Assembly (NCBI RefSeq): GCF_030679875.1
Contig: NZ_JAUXSP010000021.1
Coordinates: 1-64,000, forward strand
DNA from: Phenylobacterium sp.
GTDB lineage: Bacteria; Pseudomonadota; Alphaproteobacteria; Caulobacterales; Caulobacteraceae
DNA length: 64,000 nucleotides
Direction: 5' to 3'
The notes beneath the pieces are model-generated. The model saw nothing but the letters and a program-made list of their open reading frames with translations, was not told where the DNA came from and made no database searches. Position 1 is the stretch's first letter. Each line of letters begins with the position of its first letter. Of the stretch, positions 52,482 through 61,721 are shown piece after piece. A program made the position numbers and the translations under genes.

Positions 52482-52931
52482 TCGCAGGGGCGGCAGCTCA
52501 CCGCGGGCCACGGCCATGCCCATCTGCAGGCTGCGGGCGATCATCTCAGCCCGGGCGATGAACAGGGCCGCGGCCGGCGGGGGACAGGTTTCAACCGCCG
52601 TCGCGCGCCAGATCTCCAGCCAGTGGGCGAAGTGCGCCCCGCCCACCCCCACCAGCCGCGCATGGGCCGGCATAGGCGCGCCTTTGAAGCGGCCGGTCAT
52701 CAGGGTCACCGACGACCAGAAGTCGCAGAGCTTGGCCAGATGGTCGTCCCAGTCGGTGATCTTGGCCTCGAAGATCGGCCCGAGCATCGGGTCGGCTCGC
52801 ACCCGCCCGTAGAAGGCGTGCACCTGGACCCTGATCAGGTCTTCGGTGACGCCGACAGCGACCCCCGGCGCCTCCAGCCGCCGACGGGCGGCGGCGGCGG
52901 CGCGGTGGGCGATCAGATCCTCATCTTGCAT
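52440..52931 (-). CDS. group III truncated hemoglobin
   Basis: A 163-residue truncated globin. Conserved features include VHAFYGRVRADPMLGPIFEAKITDWDDHLAKLCDFWSSVTLMTGRFKGAPMPAHARL and AHFAHWLEIWRATAVE, with the proximal His in PAHARL-x(n)-H. The group III type is inferred from LGPIFEAKI and FWSSVTLMTGRFKG. Possible roles are oxygen or NO chemistry. ATG 52931 gives the normal family start; the frame is open to 52967. Its 3' end overlaps the convergent MFS gene by 42 bases. Confidence 0.9.
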   Translation of the reverse strand: MQDEDLIAHRAAAAARRRLEAPGVAVGVTEDLIRVQVHAFYGRVRADPMLGPIFEAKITDWDDHLAKLCDFWSSVTLMTGRFKGAPMPAHARLVGVGGAHFAHWLEIWRATAVETCPPPAAALFIARAEMIARSLQMGMAVARGELPPLRSAPAAQADQDRSR

Positions 52932-53017
52932 GACGCCATTGTGCCGCGAGATCAGCTCGCTCGCCACTCAGGGCGATTACCGAGGGCCCGCGACCACGGG
53001 GAGGCCGGACTCAGGCC

Positions 53018-54910
53018 TCAGCCATAGGCCCGATGAAGGCGATCGACCATCTGGCGGGGCGAGGAGGCGCCGCCCTGCGCCGCCTGGCGCCCCGGTGCGC
53101 CCGCCTCAATACGGAATTCGCCCACCAACCGGCTCAGTTCGGTCGCTTCAGAGCGCAGGGCGTGACTCGCGGCGGTGGCTTCTTCCACCATGGCCGCGTT
53201 CTGCTGGGTGACCTGATCCATCCGGTTGACCGCGTCATTGACCTCATTGAGGCCCACCGCCTGTTCCTGGGCGCTGGCGGCGATATCGGCGACCAGAGCG
53301 TCGATCTGCTCAACCTGAACCACGATCTGGCGAAGCGCCGCACCCGTGCGACCGACCAGATCGACACCGGCTCCCACCTGCTGGGTCGAGGCGCTGATCA
53401 GGCCCTTGATCTCCTTGGCGGCGCTGGCGGAGCGCTGGGCGAGCGCACGCACTTCCGAGGCGACGACCGCGAAGCCGCGGCCCGCGTCGCCGGCCCGGGC
53501 GGCCTCAACCCCGGCGTTCAGGGCCAGCAGGTTGGTCTGGAAGGCGATTTCGTCGATGACGCCGATGATCTGGGTGATCTCAGCCGAGGACTTTTCAATC
53601 CCGCCCATGGCGGCGATCGCCTGCTCCACGACCTGACCGCCTTCGCCGGCGCCGGCGCGGGCGGTGAGGACGGCGGAGCGGGCGTGGCTGGCGCCTTCGG
53701 CGGACTTGCGCACCGTGGCTGTGATCTCATCCAGAGCCGCAGCGGTCTCTTCCAGACTGGCGGCCTGCTGTTCGGTCCGCCGGGCCAGGTCATCAGACGC
53801 CCCGGCGATCTCTTCGGCGCCTGAGCTGATCTGCGTCACATTGGCGGCGATCACCCGCATGGCGTCCTGCAATTTGGTCACGGCGGCGTTGAAGTCCGCG
53901 CGCAGCTGTTCGTACTCGCTGGTGAAGGGGTCGTTCAGCTGTTGGCTGAGGTCGCCGTCAGACAGCCGCGAGAGCCCCATCGCCAGGGCCGCAACGACAG
54001 CGGCCTGGGCGGCCTGGGCCTGCGCCCGGTCCTGCTCCACCTGGTCGCGCATGGCCGCTTCGCGCTGGCTGCTGGCTTGCTGGGCTTCATTCAGGGTGGC
54101 GAGCCTGCGCTGATTTTCCTGGAAGACCCGCAGGCCTCGGACAATGGCCCCCAACTCGTCGCTCCGCTCCAGGCGGTCCAGATTTTGCGCGTCATCGCCA
54201 GACGCCAGCGCCTCGGCGGCGCCGGCGATCCCGTCAATGGCCCGGCGAACCCCAAGGATGACCACCACCGACAACCCAGCCACCGCCAGAAGGGTGATCA
54301 GCGAGCCAATCATGAAGATGTTTCCGGCCAGTCGCCCCTGGGCGGCGCTCCTGGCGGCCCTCTGTTCGGCGCCGGCCTGGACCGCGGCTGTGGCCTGCTG
54401 CAGGCTCTCGGTCATGCGGGCATAGTGTTCTTCGAAGGGTTGGACAAAGGCCACCGCCGTGCCGAAGTCCACGGCCATCATCGAGCCGACCACCTCAACG
54501 CCGCCCCGATAGTCCGTGAGATCCTGGGCGAGTTCGGTGAAACGCGCCTGCTCCTGAGCAGGCAGGCGGGGTTTGAGAGCCTCCAGCTCTGCCTTGATGG
54601 CGTCCACCTCGCCCACCAGGGCGGTGAGCTCGGCGGTGGAGTCGGGGGCGGCGAAGGGGTCGGCCGCGCCGGCCTGCCGAGTCAGCAGATGATAGATGGT
54701 CAGGTGCGCCACTGCGACCCGACGGGACACCGCCGCCAGTTCGAGGCCAGCCTGCATGTCCTCCTCGACGATCCGGTCGAGGGCGCGGGCCTGCTGCTGC
54801 TGGCTGACGAAGGCGCCGCCGGTCACCAGGGCCAGCATCACCACGGCGAAGAATGGCGCCAGGGCCATTTTCACGACCAGGGACAGATCGGCGAAGCGAA
54901 GCGATTTCAT
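53018..54910 (-). CDS. methyl-accepting chemotaxis protein, with HAMP
   Basis: A 630-residue chemoreceptor. A first membrane helix (LVVKMALAPFFAVVMLALVTGGAFV) precedes a periplasmic four-helix sensor domain (residues about 35-190), then a second helix (MIGSLITLLAVAGLSVVVILG), a HAMP domain, a linker and the signalling hairpin with [22 protein letters not shown] second, HAMP-like repeat region (QQLNDPFTSEYEQLRADFNAAV) precedes the methylation helices. The ligand is unknown. It lies downstream of a TonB receptor on the same strand but behind a terminator. Confidence 0.93.
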   Translation of the reverse strand: MKSLRFADLSLVVKMALAPFFAVVMLALVTGGAFVSQQQQARALDRIVEEDMQAGLELAAVSRRVAVAHLTIYHLLTRQAGAADPFAAPDSTAELTALVGEVDAIKAELEALKPRLPAQEQARFTELAQDLTDYRGGVEVVGSMMAVDFGTAVAFVQPFEEHYARMTESLQQATAAVQAGAEQRAARSAAQGRLAGNIFMIGSLITLLAVAGLSVVVILGVRRAIDGIAGAAEALASGDDAQNLDRLERSDELGAIVRGLRVFQENQRRLATLNEAQQASSQREAAMRDQVEQDRAQAQAAQAAVVAALAMGLSRLSDGDLSQQLNDPFTSEYEQLRADFNAAVTKLQDAMRVIAANVTQISSGAEEIAGASDDLARRTEQQAASLEETAAALDEITATVRKSAEGASHARSAVLTARAGAGEGGQVVEQAIAAMGGIEKSSAEITQIIGVIDEIAFQTNLLALNAGVEAARAGDAGRGFAVVASEVRALAQRSASAAKEIKGLISASTQQVGAGVDLVGRTGAALRQIVVQVEQIDALVADIAASAQEQAVGLNEVNDAVNRMDQVTQQNAAMVEEATAASHALRSEATELSRLVGEFRIEAGAPGRQAAQGGASSPRQMVDRLHRAYG

Positions 54911-55024
54911 GTCTGGTCTCCGGTGGCCCGCCGTCGCCTTGAAGGCGGCATGCGTAGATGTTCGATCAGAAGAAGGCTCATTCAGAAGAAGGCGTGGTCA
55001 AAGACGACCTGGCCCAAAGAAGAC

Positions 55025-55056
55025 AGGGGACCGCACCCTGCTCGGTGCGGTCCCCT
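55025..55056 (-). terminator. Rho-independent terminator after the TonB receptor
   Basis: AGGGGACCGCACC (55025-55037) and GGTGCGGTCCCCT (55044-55056) form a perfect 13-bp stem with a 6-base loop. Read on the minus strand it is followed by GTCTTCTTTGG, a T-rich tail. It lies 49 bases after the receptor stop and separates it from the chemoreceptor. Confidence 0.75.
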
Positions 55057-55104
55057 GGGGCGGCCCCACCCTCGGGGAAGGGGGGAGAGTGGAGCCGATA
55101 GCGA

Positions 55105-57058
55105 TCACCAATCCTTGCTGAGGGTCATGAAGACCCGGCGTTCGGCGGCCAGGCCGCTGGTCTGGCGCTGGGCGTCGTCAAGCAGGTTCTGCCCGCTCAC
55201 AGCCAGGGTCATGCCGTTGGGAAGCTCCCGGGCGACACGGCCGGCAAAGGTCATGTGGCCGTCCACGGGCTGAAGGGCGCCGTTGTAGTAGAGCGCCTTG
55301 TCGCCTTCGTAGCGGGAGAAGGTGTCCACCGACCACAGATCGTTGGACCAGCCGATGTTCAGGTTGGCCCGATGCTCCGGCGTGGTCGAGGCGAAGGCCG
55401 CATAGCGGGTGGCGGCGTTGTAGCCGGCGTCGATGGACTCCTCGACGTCGGTGAAGACGTAGTTGGCGGTCCAGTGGAACCCGTCTGCATAACGGCCCTC
55501 GGCGGTCAGCTCGACGCCCCGCAGCTCCGATTCCCCGATGTTGACGAAGGTGTAGACGGGCAGGCTGACCGGAGTGGCCGGCAGGTCGGCCTGGACGGCA
55601 TTGGGTTGGCCTTTGATGTCCTCGCTCTTCTGGGCGAAGAGGCGGACCCCGACCTTGCCGCCGAACTGCGGCATGTCCCGGTCATAGGCCAGGCCGATAT
55701 TGGTCACGACGGTGGGCTCGAGGGTCGGGTTGCCGCCAAAGGCGCCGCGGAAGGTCGGCGTCACCGCCACCAGCTGCAGGCCGCCCAGGTCCACCAGGGT
55801 CGGTAGCTGGACGCCACGGGCGTAGGTGGCCCGGAAGGTGTCAGCCGGCGTGGCGCTCCACACCGCACCAAGGTTGTAGGTGGTCTCTTCCAGGCTGCGA
55901 TCCCAGAGCGCATTGCCCAGGGGCGGCAGCCCGGCGGGGAAGACGCCTTCGCGCTTCAGCTCAAGGGAGTCGTAGCGAGCGGCTGCGGTCAGGGCGAGCG
56001 CGTCGCTGACCTGCCAGTTCCACATGCCCGAGACCGAGGCGACGTCATAGCTGATGACGGCGCCGCGCACCGGCGCGGTGGGCATCTCGTTGTTCCGCTG
56101 CTCAACGCCCACCCGGAAGGTGTGCTGGGCGCCGACCTTGAAGAGGTTCTGCAGGCTGAACACGCGGATGGTGTTCTCATACAGGGTCGGGACCGCGGCG
56201 ATCTCCGTCTTGACCGACAGGTCGTTCTGGTAGGCCGAGGCCTGGATTTGCCCAAGACGGGTGTCCCAGGACAGGGTCCCCTTGATGGAGTGAGCGAGAT
56301 ACTTGGCCGGGACATAGGCGTAGGTGGAGATGATGTCGGTCTGCTGGGTGTTGGCGTAGCCGCCCTCAACCCGCAGTTCGAGCTTGTCGGTCAGCTGGGC
56401 CACCGTATCGAGGTTGGCGGTCAGGCGCTGAGCGTCACGGAACAGGCGGTCCGCCGAACCAGTATTGTTGTCCCACTCATCCTGTTGCGAGGCGCCGGCC
56501 GTCAGACGCGCCGAGAGGCGGTCCCCCAGCTGGACCGTGTGACCAAGCGAGAGCTCCCCATAGCCGCCAGTTCCGGCCCGGGCGGTGGCGAAGCCCTCGT
56601 CGTCGAACTTCGGGTTGTAGGTGATGATGTTCACCACGCCGGCCACGGCGTTGAAGCCGAACAGGGCCGAGTTCGGGCCCTTCACCACCTCAATCTGGCG
56701 GATCTCCTCCAGACGCACGGGCAGGGTCGACCAGGCGGTGTAGCCATAGTGGTCAAGATAGGCCTGACGGCCATTGACCAGCACCAGCAGGCGCGCCGAG
56801 CGGGCCTGATTGTAGCCGCGCACGCCCACATCGGCATGGCCGGCGCTCCAGGCCTGGATGTCGACACCGGCCACTCGAGACAGGATCGTCGGCAGGTCGG
56901 TGGCGCCCGAGCGACGGATCGCCTCAGCCGAGATGATGTCCATATCGACCGGCGCCTGGCTGGCGCGCTGCGGCGACCCCGTGGCGCTGGTGGTCACGCA
57001 AGGCGGCGGCAAGCGCGAGGCCGGCGGCGGCGCCGGCGAACAGGAAGGACTTAGACAT
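55105..57058 (-). CDS. TonB-dependent receptor with an apparent N-terminal frameshift
   Basis: The body (55105-57012) encodes 635 residues with plug (SAEAIRRSGATDLPTILSRVAGVDIQ, ARLLVLVNGRQAYLDHYGYTAW, EVVKGPNSALFGFNAVAGVVNIIT) and beta-barrel, ending LSKDW with a terminal aromatic. It has no signal peptide in its own frame. A good start with ribosome site AGGAG and signal peptide (MSKSFLFAGAAAGLALAAA) lies at 57058 in another frame, joined by a one-base shift within the GCCGCCGCCTTG run at 57003-57012. Either the gene is a fresh pseudogene or the run holds a sequencing error. It lies 28 bases downstream of the YfiR-like gene. Confidence 0.85.
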
Positions 57059-57086
57059 GGGTAATGGCTCCTGGCGTCGCGCCGGC

Positions 57087-57614
57087 TCAGACTTCTTTGA
57101 TCATCATGCGGAAGGCGGCCTTGAAGGCGGCGCCCACGGCCGAGGCCGTCGCACGATTGACGATGATTTCGACCTTGGGCTCGGTCGCCACGGCCATGAC
57201 GCAGGCGCCAGACGTGGCGCAGGCGGCGTCGGAGGAAATGGTGATGATCTTCTTGCCCTTGGCGGCGGCGCCTACCGCGGCGTAGTTGACGCCCTTGGTG
57301 ACGAACAGCACCTGGGCGTTGGAGCCGGCGACAGCGCCGGCCTCGACCGCTGTACCCACCAACTTGACTGCGCCGGCGTCATAGCCCGCGCCGATCGCGG
57401 CCATGACGGCGTTCTTCTCCGCCACCGAGGCCGGCTTTGATGGATCAAAGACGACGCCCATGCGGGTCGTGCCCGTCGGACCGCCTTCGAGGAAGGTCAG
57501 GGCACGCCCTGCGACCTGAAGGTTCTTGGTGGCGTCAGCGTGGGCCACGGCCGGCAGGGCCAGCGCGGCGGCGCACAAAACAGCAAACGCTGGCTTGGCG
57601 TAGTGTGTGAACAT
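57087..57614 (-). CDS. YfiR-like periplasmic protein
   Basis: A 175-residue secreted protein. Signal peptide to about residue 26 (FAVLCAAALALPAVAHA). The mature part matches the YfiR/DUF4154 layout: GRALTFLEGGPTGTTRMGVVFDPSKP, a central region ending FVTKGVNYAAVGAAAKGKKIITISSDAACATSGACVMAVATEPKVEIIVNRATASAVGAAFKAAFRMMIKEV, with a Cys pair (AACATSGAC). In Pseudomonas YfiR inhibits the cyclase YfiN; no such cyclase is here. ATG 57614 has GAGGGGA upstream. It is directly followed by the TonB receptor, so they probably act together at the envelope. Confidence 0.75.
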   Translation of the reverse strand: MFTHYAKPAFAVLCAAALALPAVAHADATKNLQVAGRALTFLEGGPTGTTRMGVVFDPSKPASVAEKNAVMAAIGAGYDAGAVKLVGTAVEAGAVAGSNAQVLFVTKGVNYAAVGAAAKGKKIITISSDAACATSGACVMAVATEPKVEIIVNRATASAVGAAFKAAFRMMIKEV

Positions 57615-58173
57615 GAATGATCCCCTCACCCGCTTTTTGCGGGCCTGATTGACCGGATAACTGCGTCCGAGAGGCAAACAGAACCTTAACGGCTACCGGC
57701 ATTCGAGGCGCAAAGGGGGCCTTGGACCTTGTATATCTCCTCATCCTAGGGCGCTCTGAAGACATCTTTACGCAAACGGCCGTCCCTATCGAAGCATTTG
57801 CTGCATGCTCCAGCACACCTTCTGATGGTCAAGGTCAGCATATCCCGCTCACGGATATCGCTCTTGATCTGAAATATGACCGCACATAGCTTCCAGGTAC
57901 TATTGTCAAAGATCACATCTGGGGGATCACCCCTCATTCAGATCGCATGACTTGCTCTGGAGTAGGGCGGAATGTCGCAGTCCGCGGCGTGATTGTCGCA
58001 CCCGCGAAACCGCCCCTCTCAGATTGTGTTCTGATGAAGAACACACGCCCTGATTGGTTCTCACGAGACTCTCGCGGCCGATCGCGCCGGCCAGGTGGCC
58101 CCATCCGAGGTGAGGGCTTGGTGGCGGCGGCGATTGTGCCCTATGACCGTCGCGACCAGCGGAGCCAACGACC
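57615..58173. other. AT-richer intergenic region
   Basis: This 559-base region is lower in GC than its surroundings, especially 57720-57960. It contains a 63-codon minus-strand frame (57746-57937) that faintly recalls a PilZ-like start but lacks conserved residues. It probably holds the promoters for the YfiR-like operon and the forward DUF3297 gene. No hairpin or operator is clear. Confidence 0.4.
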
Positions 58174-58422
58174 ATGACCACCGACACGCCCCCCGACCGC
58201 CTCGCCACCAATCCCGACAGCCCCCACTACGACGAGGCCGTCCTGGCGCGCGGCGTGGGCGTCCGGTTCAAGGGCGTCGATAAGAACAATGTGGATGAGT
58301 ACTGCGTCAGCGAGGGCTGGGTTCGACTAGCTGTGGGCAAGACCTTGGATCGCAAGGGCAACCCCGTTACGGTCAAGCTTCAGGGCGAGGTTGAGCCCTA
58401 CTACCGGGATGCGATCGAGTGA
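58174..58422 (+). CDS. DUF3297 family protein
   Basis: An 82-residue soluble protein: DRLATNPDSPHYDEAVLARGVGVRFKGVDKNNVDEYCVSEGWVRLAVGKTLDRKGNPVTVKLQGEVEPYY. This matches DUF3297 almost from end to end. The function is unknown. It is common as a single gene in alphaproteobacteria and gammaproteobacteria. A stem-loop at 58449-58466 follows. Confidence 0.9.
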   Translation: MTTDTPPDRLATNPDSPHYDEAVLARGVGVRFKGVDKNNVDEYCVSEGWVRLAVGKTLDRKGNPVTVKLQGEVEPYYRDAIE

Positions 58423-58448
58423 AGATACTCCACTCCTAGACGCAAGTT

Positions 58449-58466
58449 AGCCTGAACAATCAGGCT
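58449..58466 (+). terminator. stem-loop downstream of the DUF3297 gene
   Basis: AGCCTGA (58449-58455) and TCAGGCT (58460-58466) form a perfect 7-bp stem with the loop ACAA. No T-run follows, so termination is only likely. Confidence 0.45.
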
Positions 58467-58641
58467 GAGGGAGACCATCCCGCTAAAGGGCGCGTTTCGT
58501 AAAAATCTATCAGGGGCGGAGAAATATACTCAAAAGGTGTAATTTCTGCGGACGAAGACCTAACCACTAAACACCTCATTCACCCCAACCTGACACACGC
58601 AGGGCGAAGTATTTTTCGCCTTATGGTTGGAGTACGCATTC

Positions 58642-60546
58642 GTGCATCGGTTCAAGATTTCGACGCGCATTGTTACCGCATTTCTATTCCTACTAGTGCT
58701 CATGACCGCTCTCACGGTCGTTTCGATCGCCCAGGTCAACGAGGTCAAAGGCAACCTGGCGGAGATCAACCAGGTCAATAGCGTCAAGCAGCGCTACGCG
58801 ATCAACTTCCGGGGCAGCGTGCACGACCGGGCCATCGCCGTCCGTGACGTGGTGATCCTGCAGGATCCCACCCAGGTCCAGGCCCAACTCGACCTCATTG
58901 ACAAGCTAGCCGCTGACTACGCGCAGAACGAGGCGTTGATGGCCGACATGATGACCTCGGCCTCGGCGGACGAGCGTCAGATCATCACGGACATCGCCGC
59001 TATCCAGGCCCGCACCAATCCTCTGGTCGCCCAGGTGATCGACCTGCAGGCCCAAGGGCAGACTGACCTGGCCCGCACGCTGCTGAACGGTGAGGTAGGC
59101 CCGCTGTTTGGCGCATGGTTGAAGACGATCAACATCTTCATCGACCTGCAGGAGTCCCGAAACCAGGCCGTTGGCGGCAAGGTTGAGAATGCCGCGAGCG
59201 GCTTCCAGACCCTCGCCCTGACCTCTCTACTCGCCGCCGCCCTGCTGGCGGTCCTCGCCTCCTGGCTGACCACTCGCTCCATCACCCGACCCGTTGACCG
59301 CCTGTCGCGGGTCATGGGCGCCTTGGCTGGGGGCGACTACCGTATGCCGGTTTCGGAAACCGAGCGCGGGGACGAGATCGGCGCCATGGCGCGGACAGTA
59401 GAGGTCTTCCGCCAGAACGGCCTGAGGGTGGCGGAACTAACCGCGGCTGAGACCGCCCGGGACGCCGCCGCCGCCGTCGAACGTCAGACCCATGAAGCGG
59501 AGCGCGCAGAGGCCGCCCAGGCCCAGGCCCTGGTCGTCCAAACCCTGGCCGATGGCCTCGAGAGCCTGTCGACGGGCAAGCTGGACTTCACCCTCGATGC
59601 CCCCTTCCCCGAGGCCTACGAGGGTCTGCGCGCCAATTTCAATACGGCCATTGCGCGCCTCCATGAAACCATCGCCACCCTGGACGCCTCCACCAGCAGC
59701 CTGCGCAGCAGCGCCCAGGAGGTCAGCTCCGGCGCCGACGAACTGTCGCGCCGCACCGAGCAGCAAGCCGCCAGCCTGGAAGAAACTGCTGCGGCCCTGG
59801 AACAGATCACGGTCACGGTCAGCAAGACCGCCGACGGCGCGCGCCAGGCCCACGGCGTCGTCAATGCCGCACGGGCTGACGCTCAGACATCCGGTGAGAT
59901 CGTCGCCGACGCGGTGGCCGCCATGAGTCAGATCGAGAGCTCGGCCAATCAGATCAGCCAGATTATTGGCGTGATCGATGAAATCGCCTTCCAGACCAAC
60001 CTGCTGGCCCTCAACGCCGGGGTCGAGGCTGCTCGGGCCGGCGAAGCCGGTCGCGGCTTCGCCGTCGTCGCCTCCGAGGTTCGGGCGCTCGCCCAGCGGT
60101 CGGCCGAGGCCGCCAAGGAAATCAAGTCGCTGATATCCAACTCGGCCCAGCAGGTTGGCGCCGGGGTGGAACTTGTGGGCAGAACTGGCGAGGCGCTGCG
60201 CCGCATCGCAGGCCAGGTCAGCCAGATCACGGACCTGGTCACCGAGATCGCCGCCAGCGCTCAAGAGCAGGCCTCGGGCCTGGCCCAGGTCAATACGGCG
60301 GTCAGCCATATGGATCAGATGACGCAGCAGAACGCCGCCATGGTTGAGGAATCCACCGCCGCCAGCCGCACCCTGTCCGATCAGTCGGCTGAACTCGCCC
60401 AACTGGTCACAGGCTTCCAGATCAATCGCGCTCGAACCCAGACGTCCCAGGCCAAGCCCCCCGCCCGGCTGTCGGTAGTCCGAGAGGGCGCGACCCTGCG
60501 CAAGGTGCTGACGCGACCGGCCGTCGCAGGATGGAAGGACTTCTAA
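58642..60546 (+). CDS. methyl-accepting chemotaxis protein, second chemoreceptor
   Basis: A 634-residue chemoreceptor. It has an N-terminal helix ([23 protein letters not shown]), a periplasmic domain of the four-helix-bundle type, with [32 protein letters not shown], a second helix ([20 protein letters not shown]), HAMP ([22 protein letters not shown]) and the hairpin [21 protein letters not shown]. The N-terminal sensor resembles four-helix-bundle domains that bind small molecules; the ligand is unknown. GTG 58642 is chosen because GGAG lies 9 bases upstream. A large terminator hairpin follows at 60552. Confidence 0.92.
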   Translation: MHRFKISTRIVTAFLFLLVLMTALTVVSIAQVNEVKGNLAEINQVNSVKQRYAINFRGSVHDRAIAVRDVVILQDPTQVQAQLDLIDKLAADYAQNEALMADMMTSASADERQIITDIAAIQARTNPLVAQVIDLQAQGQTDLARTLLNGEVGPLFGAWLKTINIFIDLQESRNQAVGGKVENAASGFQTLALTSLLAAALLAVLASWLTTRSITRPVDRLSRVMGALAGGDYRMPVSETERGDEIGAMARTVEVFRQNGLRVAELTAAETARDAAAAVERQTHEAERAEAAQAQALVVQTLADGLESLSTGKLDFTLDAPFPEAYEGLRANFNTAIARLHETIATLDASTSSLRSSAQEVSSGADELSRRTEQQAASLEETAAALEQITVTVSKTADGARQAHGVVNAARADAQTSGEIVADAVAAMSQIESSANQISQIIGVIDEIAFQTNLLALNAGVEAARAGEAGRGFAVVASEVRALAQRSAEAAKEIKSLISNSAQQVGAGVELVGRTGEALRRIAGQVSQITDLVTEIAASAQEQASGLAQVNTAVSHMDQMTQQNAAMVEESTAASRTLSDQSAELAQLVTGFQINRARTQTSQAKPPARLSVVREGATLRKVLTRPAVAGWKDF

Positions 60547-60551
60547 TAGGC

Positions 60552-60596
60552 TTGGCCCCGCCGCCACCAGACGCCGTCTTGGGGCGGCGGGGCCAA
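60552..60596 (+). terminator. strong terminator hairpin after the second chemoreceptor
   Basis: TTGGCCCCGCCGCC (60552-60565) and GGCGGCGGGGCCAA (60583-60596) form a perfect 14-bp stem around a 17-base loop, starting 5 bases after the stop. No T-run follows. It ends at the putative ATG of the next gene. Confidence 0.6.
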
Positions 60597-61102
60597 TGGT
60601 GCTATCCTTTCTGGGCCGACGGGTAAGAGGTCTGGAACTGGTGTCACTCGCCTTTGCTTTTGCGCTCGCGCTCCTGGCCCAGGAGGGGCAGGCCACCCTT
60701 CAGTCCTGCGTCTTCGAGGCTGACGGCTGGGTCTGTCGATACCGGGTGCCCGAGGCCATCTATCGCCCGCAGACGCCGCTTCCGGCGCCGGGACCGCCTT
60801 TGACCCCCGCGCCGGAGACGACCCAGGAACCTTCGGGGCCCGCCCCTGACGCCGAAGCCGCCCGCAGGGCCCGGCTGATCAGTCGCTGCGCCGAGGCCAA
60901 CTGGTTGTCCCTCTGCACGCCCGATGATCGCCGCGAGGCCAAGGCGCTGAAAGCCCAGGCCGAGACGAAGGCGGCCCTGCGACTTGAAGTCACCACCCTG
61001 GCCGCCAAGGACCAGTGCCCAGACGCTGTTCGTGTCGCGCTGGAGGGCGGCGACCTCGACCTCGCGCGGGAGATCCGCGCCTTCTGCACCCCGGCCAACT
61101 GA
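60596..61102 (+). CDS. secreted hypothetical protein
   Basis: A 168-residue protein with an N-terminal signal (LVSLAFAFALALLAQEGQA), a Pro-rich linker (RPQTPLPAPGPPLTPAPETTQEPSGPAP) and a helical C-terminal half with cysteines (SRCAEANWLSLCTPDDRREA, KDQCPDAVRV, RAFCTPAN). No family is recognised. ATG 60596 lies in the preceding terminator hairpin; GTG 60641 is an alternative start just before the signal sequence. Confidence 0.6.
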   Translation: MVLSFLGRRVRGLELVSLAFAFALALLAQEGQATLQSCVFEADGWVCRYRVPEAIYRPQTPLPAPGPPLTPAPETTQEPSGPAPDAEAARRARLISRCAEANWLSLCTPDDRREAKALKAQAETKAALRLEVTTLAAKDQCPDAVRVALEGGDLDLAREIRAFCTPAN

Positions 61103-61165
61103 GGATCCGCCCTGCCTCCGTCGTCGTCCGCGTCGGCTGATGGCCGCAAGGCCTCGTTCCCGCCC

Positions 61166-61645
61166 ATGGTCGATGATCGGACCCGGTTGCTGATCCTGGG
61201 CAGCCTGCCCGGCGAGATGTCCCTGGCCCGGGCCGAGTACTACGCCAACCCCCGCAACCAGTTCTGGCGCCTGATCGCCGCGGCCGCCGGACAGGCCCTG
61301 CCCGAAGCCTATGAAGCCAGGCTGGCTCGACTGCGCGACTTCGGCGTCGGGCTTTGGGACGTCGTCGGGTCGGCTGAGCGGGTTGGCAGCCTGGACGGGG
61401 CGATCCGCCATGCGACCCCCAATCGTCTGGCGGACCTGGTCGCGACCCTGCCGGACCTGCGGGCCGTGGCCTTCAACGGCGGACGGGCGCACGCCCTGGG
61501 CGCTCCAGTCCTGGCGGGCCGCGAGGGGATTGTTCTCCTGCCCCTGCCCTCAAGCAGCCCGGCCTACACCCTGGCCTTTGACCTGAAACTGGCCCGCTGG
61601 CGGTCTATCGCCCCCTATGTCGTCGCGCCGGGCGACGGGGCCTGA
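61166..61645 (+). CDS. DNA-deoxyinosine glycosylase (UDG superfamily)
   Basis: A 159-residue glycosylase of the UDG superfamily, family-6-like. LLILGSLPGEMSLARAEYYANPRNQFWRLIAAAAGQALP carries the diagnostic GSxPG and NPRNQFW motifs, and LLPLPSSSPAYT is the second conserved loop. Such enzymes remove hypoxanthine or uracil from damaged DNA. The ATG at 61166 sits inside the family: the upstream in-frame sequence (RKASFPP, back to 61113) looks coding but offers no ATG, GTG or TTG, only a CTG. The true start may be that CTG. Confidence 0.85.
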   Translation: MVDDRTRLLILGSLPGEMSLARAEYYANPRNQFWRLIAAAAGQALPEAYEARLARLRDFGVGLWDVVGSAERVGSLDGAIRHATPNRLADLVATLPDLRAVAFNGGRAHALGAPVLAGREGIVLLPLPSSSPAYTLAFDLKLARWRSIAPYVVAPGDGA

Positions 61646-61667
61646 TCAGCTCTCGCTGAAATGCAAA

Positions 61668-61694
61668 CGCCGCCGCCCCGGAAGGGCGACGGCG
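61668..61694. terminator. bidirectional terminator-like hairpin
   Basis: CGCCGCCGCCC (61668-61678) and GGGCGACGGCG (61684-61694) pair with one mismatch around a 5-base loop. It lies between the convergent glycosylase and heptad-repeat genes. Confidence 0.5.
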
Positions 61695-61721
61695 CTCGCA
61701 AGGCTGGCCCTGGCGAACCTC

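Noticed and set aside
53942..55273. 443-residue plus-strand frame
   Set aside because: It lies antisense to the chemoreceptor and across the terminator; no recognisable domain.
57746..57937. 63-residue minus-strand frame with a faint PilZ-like start
   Set aside because: The conserved PilZ RxxxR and D/NxSxxG residues are not present, and there is no good ribosome site.
59437..60696. 419-residue minus-strand frame
   Set aside because: It is antisense to the second chemoreceptor, whose HAMP and signalling hairpin are unmistakable.
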